A DNA stretch of 64,000 nucleotides, from assembly GCF_001999985.1 (NCBI RefSeq), contig NZ_CP019645.1:2232001-2296000 (forward strand). Direction: 5' to 3'. Made by a program: the position numbers and the translations under genes. Of the stretch, positions 1-9,740 are shown one piece after another. Source of the DNA: Helicobacter bilis. Its GTDB lineage: Bacteria; Campylobacterota; Campylobacteria; Campylobacterales; Helicobacteraceae. Under the pieces are notes generated by a model. The model worked only from the letters and a program-made list of their open reading frames with translations. It was not told where the DNA came from and searched no databases. Position 1 is the stretch's first letter, and every line of letters starts with the position of its first letter.

Positions 1-982
1 TTTTATGTGATTTTGCAAACGCTACAAAATGATTATTGCGGATATTTTCCTTATTATAACACAAGGGCTTTTTTGTCTGTAAATCAAGCGTAATCCCACC
101 TGATTCTAGTAAAATAATCTCACTTGCGGCAGTATCCCATTCACTCGTGCCATTCATACGCGGATAAATATCAGCAATACCACTTGCTAACGCACAAATC
201 TTAAGTGATGAGCCTCTCTTTAACACAAGGGCATTATATCTTTGTAGGAACTCTCCTGTCGCCTTTGTGCTATGGTGGATAGAGTCGCAAGCAAGAAGCC
301 TTTTTTGATTAGCTAGGGGTATAGAATCTATTTTCTCAAAACTCTCTGCACTTTTAGAAGCATGGCTAGATTCTATATACTCATCAATATTTTTTCGAAT
401 CTCTTGTTTAATATGAGAATCTACGCCACTTAAAAACTCTAAATTATCTCCATAAATCTTTTTTACATACTCTTTTGCAAGTAGAATCTTATGCGTTTTA
501 AGCCATTCAATACGAGATTTTTTCTCAAGATTCATACACGCAAAGTTTTTAAAATCATAAATATTATATGAAAAGCTACCAAAGCCTTTTAAGCCAATAT
601 AGGCTTCATAAAGGCAAGGGGCATATACGACACCAAGTGCGACTTCATTTTTATGCAATAAAGCAATATTTATTGTAAAGTTGCCATTGCCGCTTATAAA
701 ATCCTTTGTGCCATCAAGCGGGTCAATAAGCCAAAAATACTCTAAATCCTTTCTTTCATTATACTCTAAAACTGCTTCTTCAGAACATACCTTATATGGG
801 CTTATTGCTTGTAAATGCTGTGTAATATAAGCATTAGATTCTAAATCTGCTTGTGTTAAAGGGCTTTTATCTGCCTTTTGTATATGTGTAGTATCACCAT
901 GGAATTTCATAATGATTTTTCCAGCCTCAATAGCTATGCAAAGGGTTTTATAAGCTAGATTTTCAAAACTCTCTACTTGCAT
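1..982 (-). CDS. cysQ: 3'(2'),5'-bisphosphate nucleotidase / inositol monophosphatase family, C-terminus outside window
   Basis: Reading the minus strand from ATG at 982 gives an open frame of more than 325 codons that runs off position 1 without a stop, so the C-terminus is missing. The signature IDPLDGTKDF, the metal-binding motif of the inositol monophosphatase superfamily, lies about residue 88, and an SEEA metal-ligand motif precedes it. Near the visible end is a W-D pair (TSEWDTAA) that fits the second metal motif. CysQ-type members remove the 3'-phosphate of PAP left over from sulfate assimilation; a plain inositol monophosphatase is the alternative. The start lies only 1 nt after the pnp stop codon, so the two genes probably share a transcript and may be translationally coupled. 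Confidence 0.85.
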   Translation of the reverse strand, partial: MQVESFENLAYKTLCIAIEAGKIIMKFHGDTTHIQKADKSPLTQADLESNAYITQHLQAISPYKVCSEEAVLEYNERKDLEYFWLIDPLDGTKDFISGNGNFTINIALLHKNEVALGVVYAPCLYEAYIGLKGFGSFSYNIYDFKNFACMNLEKKSRIEWLKTHKILLAKEYVKKIYGDNLEFLSGVDSHIKQEIRKNIDEYIESSHASKSAESFEKIDSIPLANQKRLLACDSIHHSTKATGEFLQRYNALVLKRGSSLKICALASGIADIYPRMNGTSEWDTAASEIILLESGGITLDLQTKKPLCYNKENIRNNHFVAFAKSHK

Positions 983-983
983 A

Positions 984-3101
984 TTAAACCCCTAAATTTT
1001 CTGCATTCTCTTCTTTTTTGTCTATAATCTCTAACTCAGTCTTACCATAACTACAACTTAGAATCCTAACAGATAAAGCTTGACCTATTTGCAACTCTTC
1101 TTGCATGGAAATAGTCCTTAAGATTCCATTACCACCTTGTGCTAAATCCACTAGAAAGCCAGATTCTACTTGCTTACTCACTACACCCTCAATACATTCT
1201 CCAACTTTATAGGGCAACTCTTTTTTCTCTTTTTTGCGTAAAAGATCAAGTATGAAATTTTTTGCATTCTGCATGGAATCTTTATTATTTGCACTAATAT
1301 GCACGATACCTTCATCTTTATCGATGTTGATACTAACTTGAAAGCGAGAGATAATATCGCGTATAGTCCGCCCACCCTGCCCGATTATCTCCCCAATGCT
1401 TGTGTGTGGCACACAAAAGCTCTCTTTTTGCGGGAGTAACTCATAGTTTGGCTTAATCTCTACATTTCGCATGAGTGAGAGAATATGTAGTATCCCTTCC
1501 CTTGCTTGCTCTAGGCTTTGGTTTAGTATAGATTCACTAAGTCCATGTATCTTTATATCAAGCTGCAAGGCACTAAAGCCTTTTTCATTCCCAGCAATCT
1601 TAAAATCCATGTCGCCATCAAAGTCTTCTAAGCCCATAATATCGCTTAGTATCGCAAATCTCTCTTCACTCTCATAGATTAGCCCCATTGCAATACCTGC
1701 TACCATATTGTGCATTTTTATATCCGCACCAAGCAAAGCAAGGCTAGCCCCGCATACACTCGCCATAGAGCTTGAGCCATTTGACTGCAATATCTCTGAT
1801 ACAAGGCGGATAGTATGTGGCGTATTTGCTACATTAGATTCTATTGCCTTTAGTGCAAGATTGCCATGTCCTAACTCTCGTCTTGAACTTGCCCCAATAG
1901 GATAGGCTTCGCCGACACTAAATGGGGGGAAGTTATAATGGAATATAATCTTACTTTTGCCCTGAGTTAGAATGCCCTCTTGTGTTTGTGCGTCATTTTG
2001 ACTGCCTAGAGTGCAGGTAACAAGGGCTTGTGTCTGCCCCCGTGTGAAACAAGCGCTGCCATGTGTCTTAGGCAAAAGATTAGATTCTATACTTATCTCT
2101 CGTATTTCTCTCAAAGCTCTGCCATCAGCCCTTTTACCCTCGTTTAGAATCATGCTTCGCATAATCTCTTTTTTGATAGCAAATACATGCTTTGCTACAA
2201 TTTCACGCTCAAGATTGTGTGTCTGTGAAATCTCTTTAATAAGGGCTATAAGCTGTGTGTGTCGCTCTGTCTTTGACATGCTGCATAGACACTCTTTTAT
2301 AGAATCTGTGTATTCTTTTTCTAAGCTTTCTTTCAAGGCTAAATCCAGCTTATTGCTACCCTCATATTCTCTTTTTTCTAACACAAAAGGCTCAAAATGC
2401 TTCATATACAGCATTGACATAGTTTCTATATGTTTTTTTGCTAGGTTTATCGCTTTGAGTAAGTCATCTTTGCTAATTTCATTTGCATTTTCTATTATAG
2501 AATCTTTATTTTGTGTAGTTGTTTTTAAGCTTTGCATTTCTATCATGCTAACATTATTATTTATGCAGCTTACAAATAAATCTAGTTTAGATTCTAAAAG
2601 ATCATTTAAATCATCACAAAGACTAAACTCATCATCACGCCGCATAACCCTTATGCCATTTAGAATCCCTTTTTGTGTTAGCGGAATGCTTGAGAGATAC
2701 AGACAAATACTTGCTAGATTCATAGCTTTTTGACATATATCAATCTTATTATCATAGCTCATTACAAGTATTGTGATTTGCACAGGATAGGGATAGTCTT
2801 TTGGGAAAAGTGGGCGAAGACTTCTATCGATTAAACGCGAGATTAGAATCTCATTATCACTTGGTTTGCCCTCTTTTTTAAGGAAGCCTTGCGGGATTTT
2901 ACCGATAGCATACATTTTCTCAACATATTGGACGCTAAGGGGTAAGAAGTCTTCACTACTTGGATTCTCATAATCTACACAAACACTGCATAACAATACG
3001 CTACCACCAACCTTTAGCATAACCGACCTATCCGCAAGTGTCGCATATTTATCAAGTATATATGTCTCTGTTTGGGTGTTAGTAATCTCAATGATTTTCA
3101 T
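984..3101 (-). CDS. pnp: polyribonucleotide nucleotidyltransferase (PNPase)
   Basis: A 705-aa protein with the full PNPase plan: two RNase PH-like folds joined by a helical linker, then a KH domain with the GQGG loop (about residue 570) and a C-terminal S1 RNA-binding domain (about 625-695). It degrades RNA 3' to 5' using phosphate and works in mRNA turnover. The open frame extends ten codons further upstream, but I chose ATG 3101 because AAGGAT sits 6 nt before it and the protein then begins MKIIEITN, the expected start of the first RNase PH fold. A TACAAT box on the minus strand at 3142-3147 is a plausible promoter. cysQ follows immediately. Confidence 0.97.
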   Translation of the reverse strand: MKIIEITNTQTETYILDKYATLADRSVMLKVGGSVLLCSVCVDYENPSSEDFLPLSVQYVEKMYAIGKIPQGFLKKEGKPSDNEILISRLIDRSLRPLFPKDYPYPVQITILVMSYDNKIDICQKAMNLASICLYLSSIPLTQKGILNGIRVMRRDDEFSLCDDLNDLLESKLDLFVSCINNNVSMIEMQSLKTTTQNKDSIIENANEISKDDLLKAINLAKKHIETMSMLYMKHFEPFVLEKREYEGSNKLDLALKESLEKEYTDSIKECLCSMSKTERHTQLIALIKEISQTHNLEREIVAKHVFAIKKEIMRSMILNEGKRADGRALREIREISIESNLLPKTHGSACFTRGQTQALVTCTLGSQNDAQTQEGILTQGKSKIIFHYNFPPFSVGEAYPIGASSRRELGHGNLALKAIESNVANTPHTIRLVSEILQSNGSSSMASVCGASLALLGADIKMHNMVAGIAMGLIYESEERFAILSDIMGLEDFDGDMDFKIAGNEKGFSALQLDIKIHGLSESILNQSLEQAREGILHILSLMRNVEIKPNYELLPQKESFCVPHTSIGEIIGQGGRTIRDIISRFQVSINIDKDEGIVHISANNKDSMQNAKNFILDLLRKKEKKELPYKVGECIEGVVSKQVESGFLVDLAQGGNGILRTISMQEELQIGQALSVRILSCSYGKTELEIIDKKEENAENLGV

Positions 3102-3141
3102 AGCTATCCTTGTAAAAAATAAATATGGCAAAAATAAGATA

Positions 3142-3147
3142 ATTGTA
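3142..3147 (-). promoter_or_regulatory. putative -10 box for pnp-cysQ
   Basis: TACAAT on the minus strand, 41 nt upstream of the chosen pnp start, in very AT-rich DNA. Epsilonproteobacterial vegetative promoters rely mostly on the -10 box, and no convincing -35 is seen. Inference only. Confidence 0.35.
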
Positions 3148-3539
3148 ACAAATATTTGTGTAGATAGGATGTTTAGCTTTTTTTGAATTGAGTTTAAAAG
3201 GAATTTTCATATATTTACATGAATTGTAAAATTGTAACGCTTGATTTTAGTATTGATTATCAAATATAATATTTCAAGCTCATCTATTAGAATTTAGCCC
3301 ATTCAAACTATTCTTAATGTAATTTATTACGCCAATATATGAATAAAATAAAACAAGAAAAACATCACACATAAAAACATGTTGTAAAATCTTGCATATT
3401 TCATAAACGAGAATATAAAAAAGGGAATAAAATAAGGCATTAAAAAACCACTCTAACTTCACATTAAAGCCAGAATGATGTTATCTTCAATTATTTCAAT
3501 GTGTATTGAGAAAAACAGGGGAAGAGGTTATGAGAAATA
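3148..3539. other. gene-free AT-rich stretch between tig and pnp
   Basis: About 390 bases with no supported gene. A 60-codon minus-strand frame at 3280-3462 has only a GTG start and no ribosome binding site, so it is not called. No tRNA or clear terminator was recognised. Confidence 0.5.
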
Positions 3540-4832
3540 TTACTTAATCCCATTATGCTTATCAAGCAAGTGCGTGATAACTCTGTCTTCGATGATTGCC
3601 ATTTTTACTGCTGGTAGAAGGTTGTTCTTGCGATAATGCTCGATTACTTCTTGTGGATTTTGTCCGCTCATCATGGATTCATAATAAAGCGTTTGAAATA
3701 CTTCATTATCATCTACGCTGATTTTCTCTTGCTTTGCGAGTTTATCCACGACAAAAGTAACTTTTACACTCATCTCAGCCTTTGGTCTTTGTGCTTCTCT
3801 TAGCTCTTTTACCTTATCTTCATTACCCCTTAAAGCTTCAATTTCTTCTTGCTTCATGCTAGATATTTCATTATTAAGCAATACATTCATTTCTTGTTCT
3901 AAAATATTTTCTGGTAAATCAAATGTGAATTTCTTTGCGATATTTTCTAGGGCTTCTTCTTTTAGCTTTTCATTATAAAGATTCATTTTAGATTCTCTCT
4001 CTAAATCTTTTTTGATTTGATCTTTTAGTGTTGCAAGAGTATTCTCTTCTTTATCACCTAGAATAGCCTTTGCAAAGGCATCATCAATAGTTACTTCATC
4101 TTTTTGCTTGATAGCATGTAGTTTTACCTTAAATTGCACGGCTTTTCCTGCAAGATTTGGGGCTTGATAATTCTCTGGGAAAGTTACATCAATCATCTTT
4201 TCTTCACCCACACTCATGCCAATCAAAGCATCTTCAAAGCCGGGGATAAACTGATTGGAACCAATTGTTAAATCAAACTTTTCTGCCTTGCCACCATCAA
4301 ATGCCTTGCCATCTAAAAACCCTTCAAAATCAATATGCGCTATATGTCCGCTTTTTAGCTTTTTAGCTTTTGATGGCACGACTGGAGCACGATTTTTTGC
4401 GAGTTGCTCTAATCGCTCATCTACTTGCTTGTCAGTGATTTTTTCAGGTTTAAATTTTGGCATACAAGAGATTGCATCATCAACGCTAAATGTCGGTGTA
4501 ATGCCAATTTTAAGCTCAATATCAATACCGCTTTCACTTTCTTCAAACTTTGAGATAAGCGGCTGCCCTATCACATCTTTTTCGGTGATATTTAATGCCT
4601 TAATAGCATTCGCAAAAAACTCATTAATGCTTTGCTGACGAGATTCTTCAAGCAGACTATCTTTATATCGCTCTTTTACAATACGCACTGGGACTTTACC
4701 TTTTCTAAAGCCATCTAGCTTCATAGTCTTTGCATACTTGCTTGCAAGTGTTTCAATGTGCTTATTAATCGTTTCAATAGCGATTTTTCCACTTGCTTTT
4801 GCATTTGCTTCATTAATTCTTTCTGTATTCAT
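3540..4832 (-). CDS. tig: trigger factor, ribosome-associated chaperone with peptidyl-prolyl isomerase domain
   Basis: A 430-aa protein, normal length for trigger factor. The ribosome-docking signature GFRKGKVP is at residues 42-49 of the N-terminal domain. An FKBP-type isomerase domain follows (about 155-245, with FIPGFEDALIGM), then a long helical C-terminal domain rich in K and E. It binds nascent chains at the exit tunnel on the ribosome. ATG 4832 is preceded by AAGGAT 6 nt upstream, the same arrangement as pnp. It is divergent from fliI across an 80-bp gap. Confidence 0.97.
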   Translation of the reverse strand: MNTERINEANAKASGKIAIETINKHIETLASKYAKTMKLDGFRKGKVPVRIVKERYKDSLLEESRQQSINEFFANAIKALNITEKDVIGQPLISKFEESESGIDIELKIGITPTFSVDDAISCMPKFKPEKITDKQVDERLEQLAKNRAPVVPSKAKKLKSGHIAHIDFEGFLDGKAFDGGKAEKFDLTIGSNQFIPGFEDALIGMSVGEEKMIDVTFPENYQAPNLAGKAVQFKVKLHAIKQKDEVTIDDAFAKAILGDKEENTLATLKDQIKKDLERESKMNLYNEKLKEEALENIAKKFTFDLPENILEQEMNVLLNNEISSMKQEEIEALRGNEDKVKELREAQRPKAEMSVKVTFVVDKLAKQEKISVDDNEVFQTLYYESMMSGQNPQEVIEHYRKNNLLPAVKMAIIEDRVITHLLDKHNGIK

Positions 4833-4855
4833 AACTATCCTTAAGGGTTTTTAAG

Positions 4856-4861
4856 TATAAT
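4856..4861 (+). promoter_or_regulatory. putative -10 box for fliI
   Basis: A perfect TATAAT lies 51 nt upstream of the fliI ATG in the tig/fliI divergent gap. It matches the vegetative sigma factor box; no sigma-54 or sigma-28 element was seen. Confidence 0.5.
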
Positions 4862-4912
4862 TTCGTATTGTAACCAAATTTTTATTGTTTGTAAATCTTT
4901 TAAGGAGCAAAA

Positions 4913-6280
4913 ATGTCTAAAACACATGATAACAACGCAAAACAACAAACTATTAAAATTGCTTCTATTGAGAATCTAAAACAAAAACTAAGCCTTACAA
5001 CGAATCTTTCGCCAAATTTTGGTGAGATTATCTCTGTGGAGACAAATATCATAAAAGCGGTGGGTTTATCGCCGAGTGTGGGCGATGTCGTATGGCTTAT
5101 CCGCGGTAATGATACACGCACAGAGGGCATTGTAATCGCTACGCATAAGGAAGTCTTTAGCATTAGTCCTTTCAGCTTTACAGAAGGCTTTAAAAGTGGT
5201 GATAGAGTAATGATTGCAAAAGAGGGTTTAAATATCCCTGTGGGCGATGAGCTTTTAGGGCGAGTGATAAATCCTTTAGGTGTGCCACTTGATAGTCTTG
5301 GGGCGTTATATGCGAGTGCTTGTACCCCTATTATTAACGCACCTATTTCTGCGTTAAAGAGGGGGCTTATAGATGAAGTCTTTAGCGTGGGGGTAAAAAG
5401 CATAGATTCTTTACTTACTTGCGGTAAAGGGCAGAAAATGGGAATCTTTGCTGGGTCTGGTGTGGGTAAATCAACACTCATGGGTATGATTGTAAAAGGG
5501 AGTGCCGCGCAAATAAAGGTTGTCGCACTAATCGGGGAGCGGGGCAGAGAAGTGCCTGAATTTATTGAGAAAAACTTAGGTGGGAATCTTGAAAATACCG
5601 TGCTTGTCGTAGCAACGAGTGATGACTCGCCGCTTATGCGAAAATATGGGGCATTTTCAGCTATGGCAATAGCGGAGTTTTTTAAGGATAAAGGGCATGA
5701 TGTGCTATTTATCATGGATTCTGTAACGCGTTTTGCAATGGCTCAAAGAGAGATAGGACTAGCTTTAGGAGAGCCACCAACAAGTAAGGGCTATCCGCCT
5801 TCAGTTTTAACGCTTTTGCCGCAGTTAATGGAGCGTGCTGGTAAGGAAGAGGGTAAAGGTAGCATTACCGCATTTTTTACCGTGCTTATGGAGGGCGATG
5901 ACTTAAATGATCCTATTGCTGACCAAAGCAGAAGTATTTTGGACGGGCATATTATGCTTGATAGGAATCTAACAGATTTTGGAATCTATCCGCCTATTAA
6001 TATCTTAAATTCATCATCAAGGGTTATGCACGATATTATCTCACAAGAGCATAAAAATGCAGCAAGGAAATTTCGCCGTATGCAAGCTCTTTTGAAAGAA
6101 AATGAAGTGCTAATCCGCATTGGTAGCTATCATAAAGGCAATGATGTCGAGCTTGATGAAGCGATTGATAAAAAAGCATTAATGGAAGAGTTTCTAGGAC
6201 AAGATGAAAATATACAATCAAGTTATGAAGAAAGCATTACGCAAATGATAGAGATAGCAAATAGTGGTGGTATGCAGTAA
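4913..6280 (+). CDS. fliI: flagellum-specific ATPase FliI
   Basis: A 455-aa protein related to the F1-beta subunit. It carries a Walker A motif GSGVGKST at about 181-188, a Walker B region FIMDSVTRF at about 266, and the VALIGERGREV segment typical of FliI and type III secretion ATPases. It powers or gates export of flagellar rod, hook and filament proteins at the cytoplasmic face of the flagellar export apparatus, together with FliH and FliJ, which are not in the window. TAAGGAG lies 6 nt before ATG 4913. The gene stands alone between the divergent tig and a convergent 60-codon gene. Confidence 0.96.
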   Translation: MSKTHDNNAKQQTIKIASIENLKQKLSLTTNLSPNFGEIISVETNIIKAVGLSPSVGDVVWLIRGNDTRTEGIVIATHKEVFSISPFSFTEGFKSGDRVMIAKEGLNIPVGDELLGRVINPLGVPLDSLGALYASACTPIINAPISALKRGLIDEVFSVGVKSIDSLLTCGKGQKMGIFAGSGVGKSTLMGMIVKGSAAQIKVVALIGERGREVPEFIEKNLGGNLENTVLVVATSDDSPLMRKYGAFSAMAIAEFFKDKGHDVLFIMDSVTRFAMAQREIGLALGEPPTSKGYPPSVLTLLPQLMERAGKEEGKGSITAFFTVLMEGDDLNDPIADQSRSILDGHIMLDRNLTDFGIYPPINILNSSSRVMHDIISQEHKNAARKFRRMQALLKENEVLIRIGSYHKGNDVELDEAIDKKALMEEFLGQDENIQSSYEESITQMIEIANSGGMQ

Positions 6281-6358
6281 AATTTTGTTTTGGTTTAGAA
6301 ACTAGAGTAAAACTTAACTAATTTAATGTTTAAGGCTATACAGAATGTAGGGTTTGGC

Positions 6359-6398
6359 TGCAAATCTATCATGATTCTAACTATAAGATAGATTTGCA
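6359..6398 (+). terminator. perfect 12-bp inverted repeat between convergent genes, likely terminator
   Basis: TGCAAATCTATC and its exact reverse complement GATAGATTTGCA are separated by 16 nt, followed by TTGTAGTTTTTATT. It lies between fliI and the convergent small gene, so it may stop transcription from both sides. The long loop makes it weaker than a classic intrinsic terminator. Confidence 0.6.
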
Positions 6399-6472
6399 TT
6401 GTAGTTTTTATTAAAGCTGTGTTGATTCAAGCTTTAATGCTGTGGTAAGAGACTTAGACTTAGCAGATTATC

Positions 6473-6655
6473 TTATAATAATCCTCTTTTTCTAAGCTCC
6501 GCTTCAAGTATTGCTCTAACCCTATCACTCTCGGCATTATTATAGCGATCCAACAACTGAGAATCACTCATTTTAGCAGCCTGCTTTCTCACTTGACTTT
6601 CCATCGCATCAGCAGCCGAATCCATAAAGCCCTTAGCCTTATCCCAAAATCCCAT
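6473..6655 (-). CDS. conserved-looking small protein, 60 aa, unknown function
   Basis: A 60-residue, soluble, helical, charged protein beginning MGFWDKAKGFMDSAADAM and ending in RKRGLL. AAGGAT lies 6 nt upstream of ATG 6655, a good site. Codon use and amino-acid balance look like a real gene and unlike the hydrophobic shadow frames around it. The start (W-D-K-A-K-G amphipathic helix) and the C-terminal half (SDSQLLDRYNNAESD...RAILEAELRKRG) resemble short bacterial helical-hairpin proteins that end in a K/R-R-G-L tail. I do not recognise a named family and assign no function. Confidence 0.7.
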   Translation of the reverse strand: MGFWDKAKGFMDSAADAMESQVRKQAAKMSDSQLLDRYNNAESDRVRAILEAELRKRGLL

Positions 6656-7144
6656 GATTATCCTTTATAATAAAATATACGCACATGCGGCGCAACTGAA
6701 TTCTACAAAAAAAAAAAAACAAATCAAGGGTATGAAGCCTTTTTTATAATAAAACCATGATGACCATCAAAGTATAAAGAAAATGTAGTGCAAATGAGAA
6801 AAATAGCAAATAAAGGCATGAAAGACAGGGTTGTTTAGTTCTATAATATCTACAATAGTTTTATCCATAAAACAAAAATTACAACTTCATGAAGCTTTTA
6901 CCCTTTTATTTCAAAGGTTCAAAATGACAAATGGGAATATTTTGCTTGTTGCAATTTGCAAAGTAAAAGGCTTACATCTAGAATCTAGTGCAACCATGGA
7001 TAAAGCTTTTGCAGAGGATTTTACAAGTGATTTTTTGATGCTATAGTTATTCATTACTTAAAAAACTTATTGGAGTCTTAACTCCAGCCTTGCTAAATCC
7101 TTTTTAATCCCTTGACTAACCTATCCTCTTACATTTACAATCAT
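6656..7144. other. gene-free stretch with an A13 run
   Basis: About 490 bases downstream of the frameshifted chemoreceptor. It contains a run of 13 A (6707-6719). A 71-codon plus-strand frame at 6831-7046 has no ribosome binding site and no recognisable content. No RNA gene was recognised. Confidence 0.5.
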
Positions 7145-7233
7145 TTAAAACCTCTTCTTATTCACATCTTCTAGAATCTGCATAGCAACAGAATCTACTG
7201 CAAAGCTTATCTCTTGTGAATGATTTGCAATGC

Positions 7234-9159
7234 TTACATTTTGTTGTGTAATGCTTTTTCTAATTGCATTATGGTTTCATTGATTTGGCTGATACCTTGT
7301 GCTTGTTCTTTTATAGATTCTGCCATATCATTTATGCTTTGAACGAGTATGTTTGTATTTGCTTCAATTTCACCCAAAGATTTCTGCGTTCTCTCTGCTA
7401 GTTTTCTTACCTCATCAGCAACGACTGCAAAGCCCCTACCATGTTCTCCTGCTCTTGCTGCTTCTATTGCTGCATTTAGTGCAAGTAAGTTTGTTTGATC
7501 GGCTATATCTCTAATAATGCTTATTACATTTTTAATATCTTCGCTTTGCGTGATAACTTCGCCTGTTCTGCTGCTTACGCTTTGCATTGAACTTGTGATT
7601 TGCTCTACTGCAGCGGCGGTTTGCTGCAAAGAGCTTGCCTGATGATTTGAGCTTTGTGAGAGTGTTTGCACTGATTCTTCTAGCTCTTTTGACTTAGATT
7701 CTAAATCTTTTGCAAACTTTTGACTTGTATGCAACATTTTTCGAATCTCTTCGCCCAAAGTGTTTGTAACGACTTCTACTCTACCACTTGCATTTTTCAC
7801 CTCTGTTGTAAAGTCAAGTTGAGTAAAGCTGTCAAATACTCTTGTGATTTCATTTGCATCGCTACCAATTTTCTTCTCTAAATCATCTAGCATGTGGTTT
7901 AACACATTTTTTAATTCATTAAGCTGTGGATTATGCGGTGTTTCTGTAATACGCGCTGTGAAATCACCAGATTCTATAATCCTTGCTGTTTCCACTGACT
8001 GGGCTACGGCTTTGGAATCTTGGTCTAGTCCTAGCTTTGTTTTTTCAATATTCTCATTGATCGCTTTTGCCATTACGCCCAACTCATCGGTGGAAGAAAT
8101 ATCAATGGTTTGTGTATTTTTACTCTCGTGATTCAAAAATGCAAAAAAGTTAATCAAACCTTTTTGAATCTTATCGATAGGGCGTAAGAAAAAGCTAACA
8201 AGTCCAAAAATGACTGCACTCGCAAGTAATGCAAAAAGTATCCCTATGCCCACTTGCACATATCCCTGCCTTTTGATAGGTGCTTCTATATCATCAAGTG
8301 TTTCAAAACTACACAAAGTATATAGTGAAAATGTTTTATCATGCGAAGTTTTACATTGCGCAAGTCTTGTAATGCCCTTATCTTTAATCTCAAATGCCTC
8401 AAAATCACCTGTCTTTGCAGACCATTGTGCCACTTCATCAAATATCGCATTCTTCTTCATAATGATTTCTGTATCAGTCGCAAGATATGGGATATTTTTA
8501 TCATCAAGCACAAAGATGGTGCTATCGTTTTTCTCACGCAAAAAGGTAAAGTAATCCTGCAAAGTAGATAATAAAATATCGACACCAACGACTGCTACAA
8601 CCTTACCATTTTTTACAACCGGATAGGCATAGCTCATATTTGGCTTACCGGTTACAGAATCTTCATATACTTCAGTTTGATAAAGACCATTTTTCGCAAC
8701 TGCCCCGATATACCAAGGACGCTGTGTGGCATTGTAATCATTTGTATATTTGCCCCCACGCATTCTGTATGGCAAACCCTGCTTATCAGTCCCCTCTTCA
8801 GATTCTACAATAGCTCCACTAGGAAAACCTACATAAGAGTTTAATGCACCTGTTGAATGCCTATGTGTTTGCAAGAAAGCACCAACCGCTCTTATAGCAA
8901 CATCTTCGTCTTCAAACATGCTTGATGGTAAAGACTTAATAGAATTTGCCAGACCTTCTAGAGCGGTAGAATACTTTTGATTAGAATCTTGCAAGATCAA
9001 ATCTACAATACGCAATTCATTCGCTTGTGATAATATCGCATTTTCCATAGACTTGCTTTTTTGCATAGCCATAGTAATTATGCTTAAAGTAATAATGCCA
9101 AGCATAATAACCGCTACTGCAACGAGTGCAACTTTTGTCTTAATGCTCATCTGTTTCAT
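7234..9159 (-). CDS. methyl-accepting chemotaxis protein with dCache sensor domain; C-terminus altered by a 1-nt frameshift
   Basis: A 641-aa membrane chemoreceptor. Order: TM1 at about residues 8-30; a periplasmic double-Cache domain with the Y-x4-R-x-W-Y pattern (YNATQRPWY) seen in amino-acid sensing dCache receptors; TM2 at about 285-310; HAMP; then a signalling hairpin with the conserved tip around [20 protein letters not shown], which docks CheW/CheA. I chose ATG 9159 (MKQMSIKTK) because AAGGGAG precedes it. The frame ends early at 7234 with the tail EKALHNKM. Adding one base to the T5 run at 7255-7259 would continue to a stop at 7145 and give a tail ending [10 protein letters not shown], nearly the same as the other receptor here ([10 protein letters not shown]). 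The natural protein is therefore probably 671 aa. The ligand is unknown. Confidence 0.9.
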   Translation of the reverse strand: MKQMSIKTKVALVAVAVIMLGIITLSIITMAMQKSKSMENAILSQANELRIVDLILQDSNQKYSTALEGLANSIKSLPSSMFEDEDVAIRAVGAFLQTHRHSTGALNSYVGFPSGAIVESEEGTDKQGLPYRMRGGKYTNDYNATQRPWYIGAVAKNGLYQTEVYEDSVTGKPNMSYAYPVVKNGKVVAVVGVDILLSTLQDYFTFLREKNDSTIFVLDDKNIPYLATDTEIIMKKNAIFDEVAQWSAKTGDFEAFEIKDKGITRLAQCKTSHDKTFSLYTLCSFETLDDIEAPIKRQGYVQVGIGILFALLASAVIFGLVSFFLRPIDKIQKGLINFFAFLNHESKNTQTIDISSTDELGVMAKAINENIEKTKLGLDQDSKAVAQSVETARIIESGDFTARITETPHNPQLNELKNVLNHMLDDLEKKIGSDANEITRVFDSFTQLDFTTEVKNASGRVEVVTNTLGEEIRKMLHTSQKFAKDLESKSKELEESVQTLSQSSNHQASSLQQTAAAVEQITSSMQSVSSRTGEVITQSEDIKNVISIIRDIADQTNLLALNAAIEAARAGEHGRGFAVVADEVRKLAERTQKSLGEIEANTNILVQSINDMAESIKEQAQGISQINETIMQLEKALHNKM

Positions 9160-9740
9160 AGGTTCTCCCTTATTTAAGAATCTCATGCTACATTCTACAA
9201 GATAGTGAAAAATTTCATACTACATTCTACACTGCCTTGTGTAGTGAATGTTAATTTAATGTAAAGTGAATTTGACATAAGCAGAGATTATTACACATAA
9301 ATAATTAAAATTATGTTTATCTCATTAAAAAAGTTTATATTTGAATATATTGTTATTCTTTAGTGTTACATTTTTATACTTTTTTGGAATATTCCTATGG
9401 GTTTATGATCTTTTTAAAGTTCTAATGATTATCGCAATTCAGCTTGAAGTATATAATCATACTAATTTTGAATATCTACTTTCGTGCGGAATCTAGAATC
9501 TATTAATGCCATATCTTTTGAAATAAGGCAAAATATCTTTCATGGATCTATAATTAGATGTTTTGCAACTTCAACATGAGAATCCTAGAATATCTATGTG
9601 TTTAAATGGGATTGAAAGATTTATAGTTATTCTTTATAATTCTTGCTAGCATAAATCTTTAACTAGCCTAGCTTTTAATATACCTATAAGATTTGTTATA
9701 TTTATCCCTACATATATAAAGACATATTTGGAGTAAGTTT
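9160..9740. other. AT-rich gene-free stretch between divergent genes
   Basis: About 580 bases between the divergent chemoreceptor and the WecA-type gene. It should hold both promoters, but I see no convincing -35/-10 pair. It contains one TCTAGAATCTA word near 9490 and no recognised RNA gene. Confidence 0.5.

Noticed and set aside
1921-1930. Short G run inside pnp as a phase-variable tract
   Set aside because: Only six G, in a conserved coding motif; too short to expect slippage.
2011-2733. 240-codon plus-strand frame opposite pnp
   Set aside because: Shadow of pnp with unnatural Ser/Cys-rich composition.
3280-3462. 60-codon hydrophobic frame between tig and pnp
   Set aside because: GTG start without ribosome binding site; composition fits random AT-rich DNA.
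4900-5715. 271-codon minus-strand frame opposite fliI
   Set aside because: Shadow of fliI, which has all family motifs. No start signal on the minus strand.
6831-7046. 71-codon plus-strand frame downstream of the first chemoreceptor
   Set aside because: No ribosome binding site and no recognisable content; it could be decayed DNA, but nothing supports a gene.
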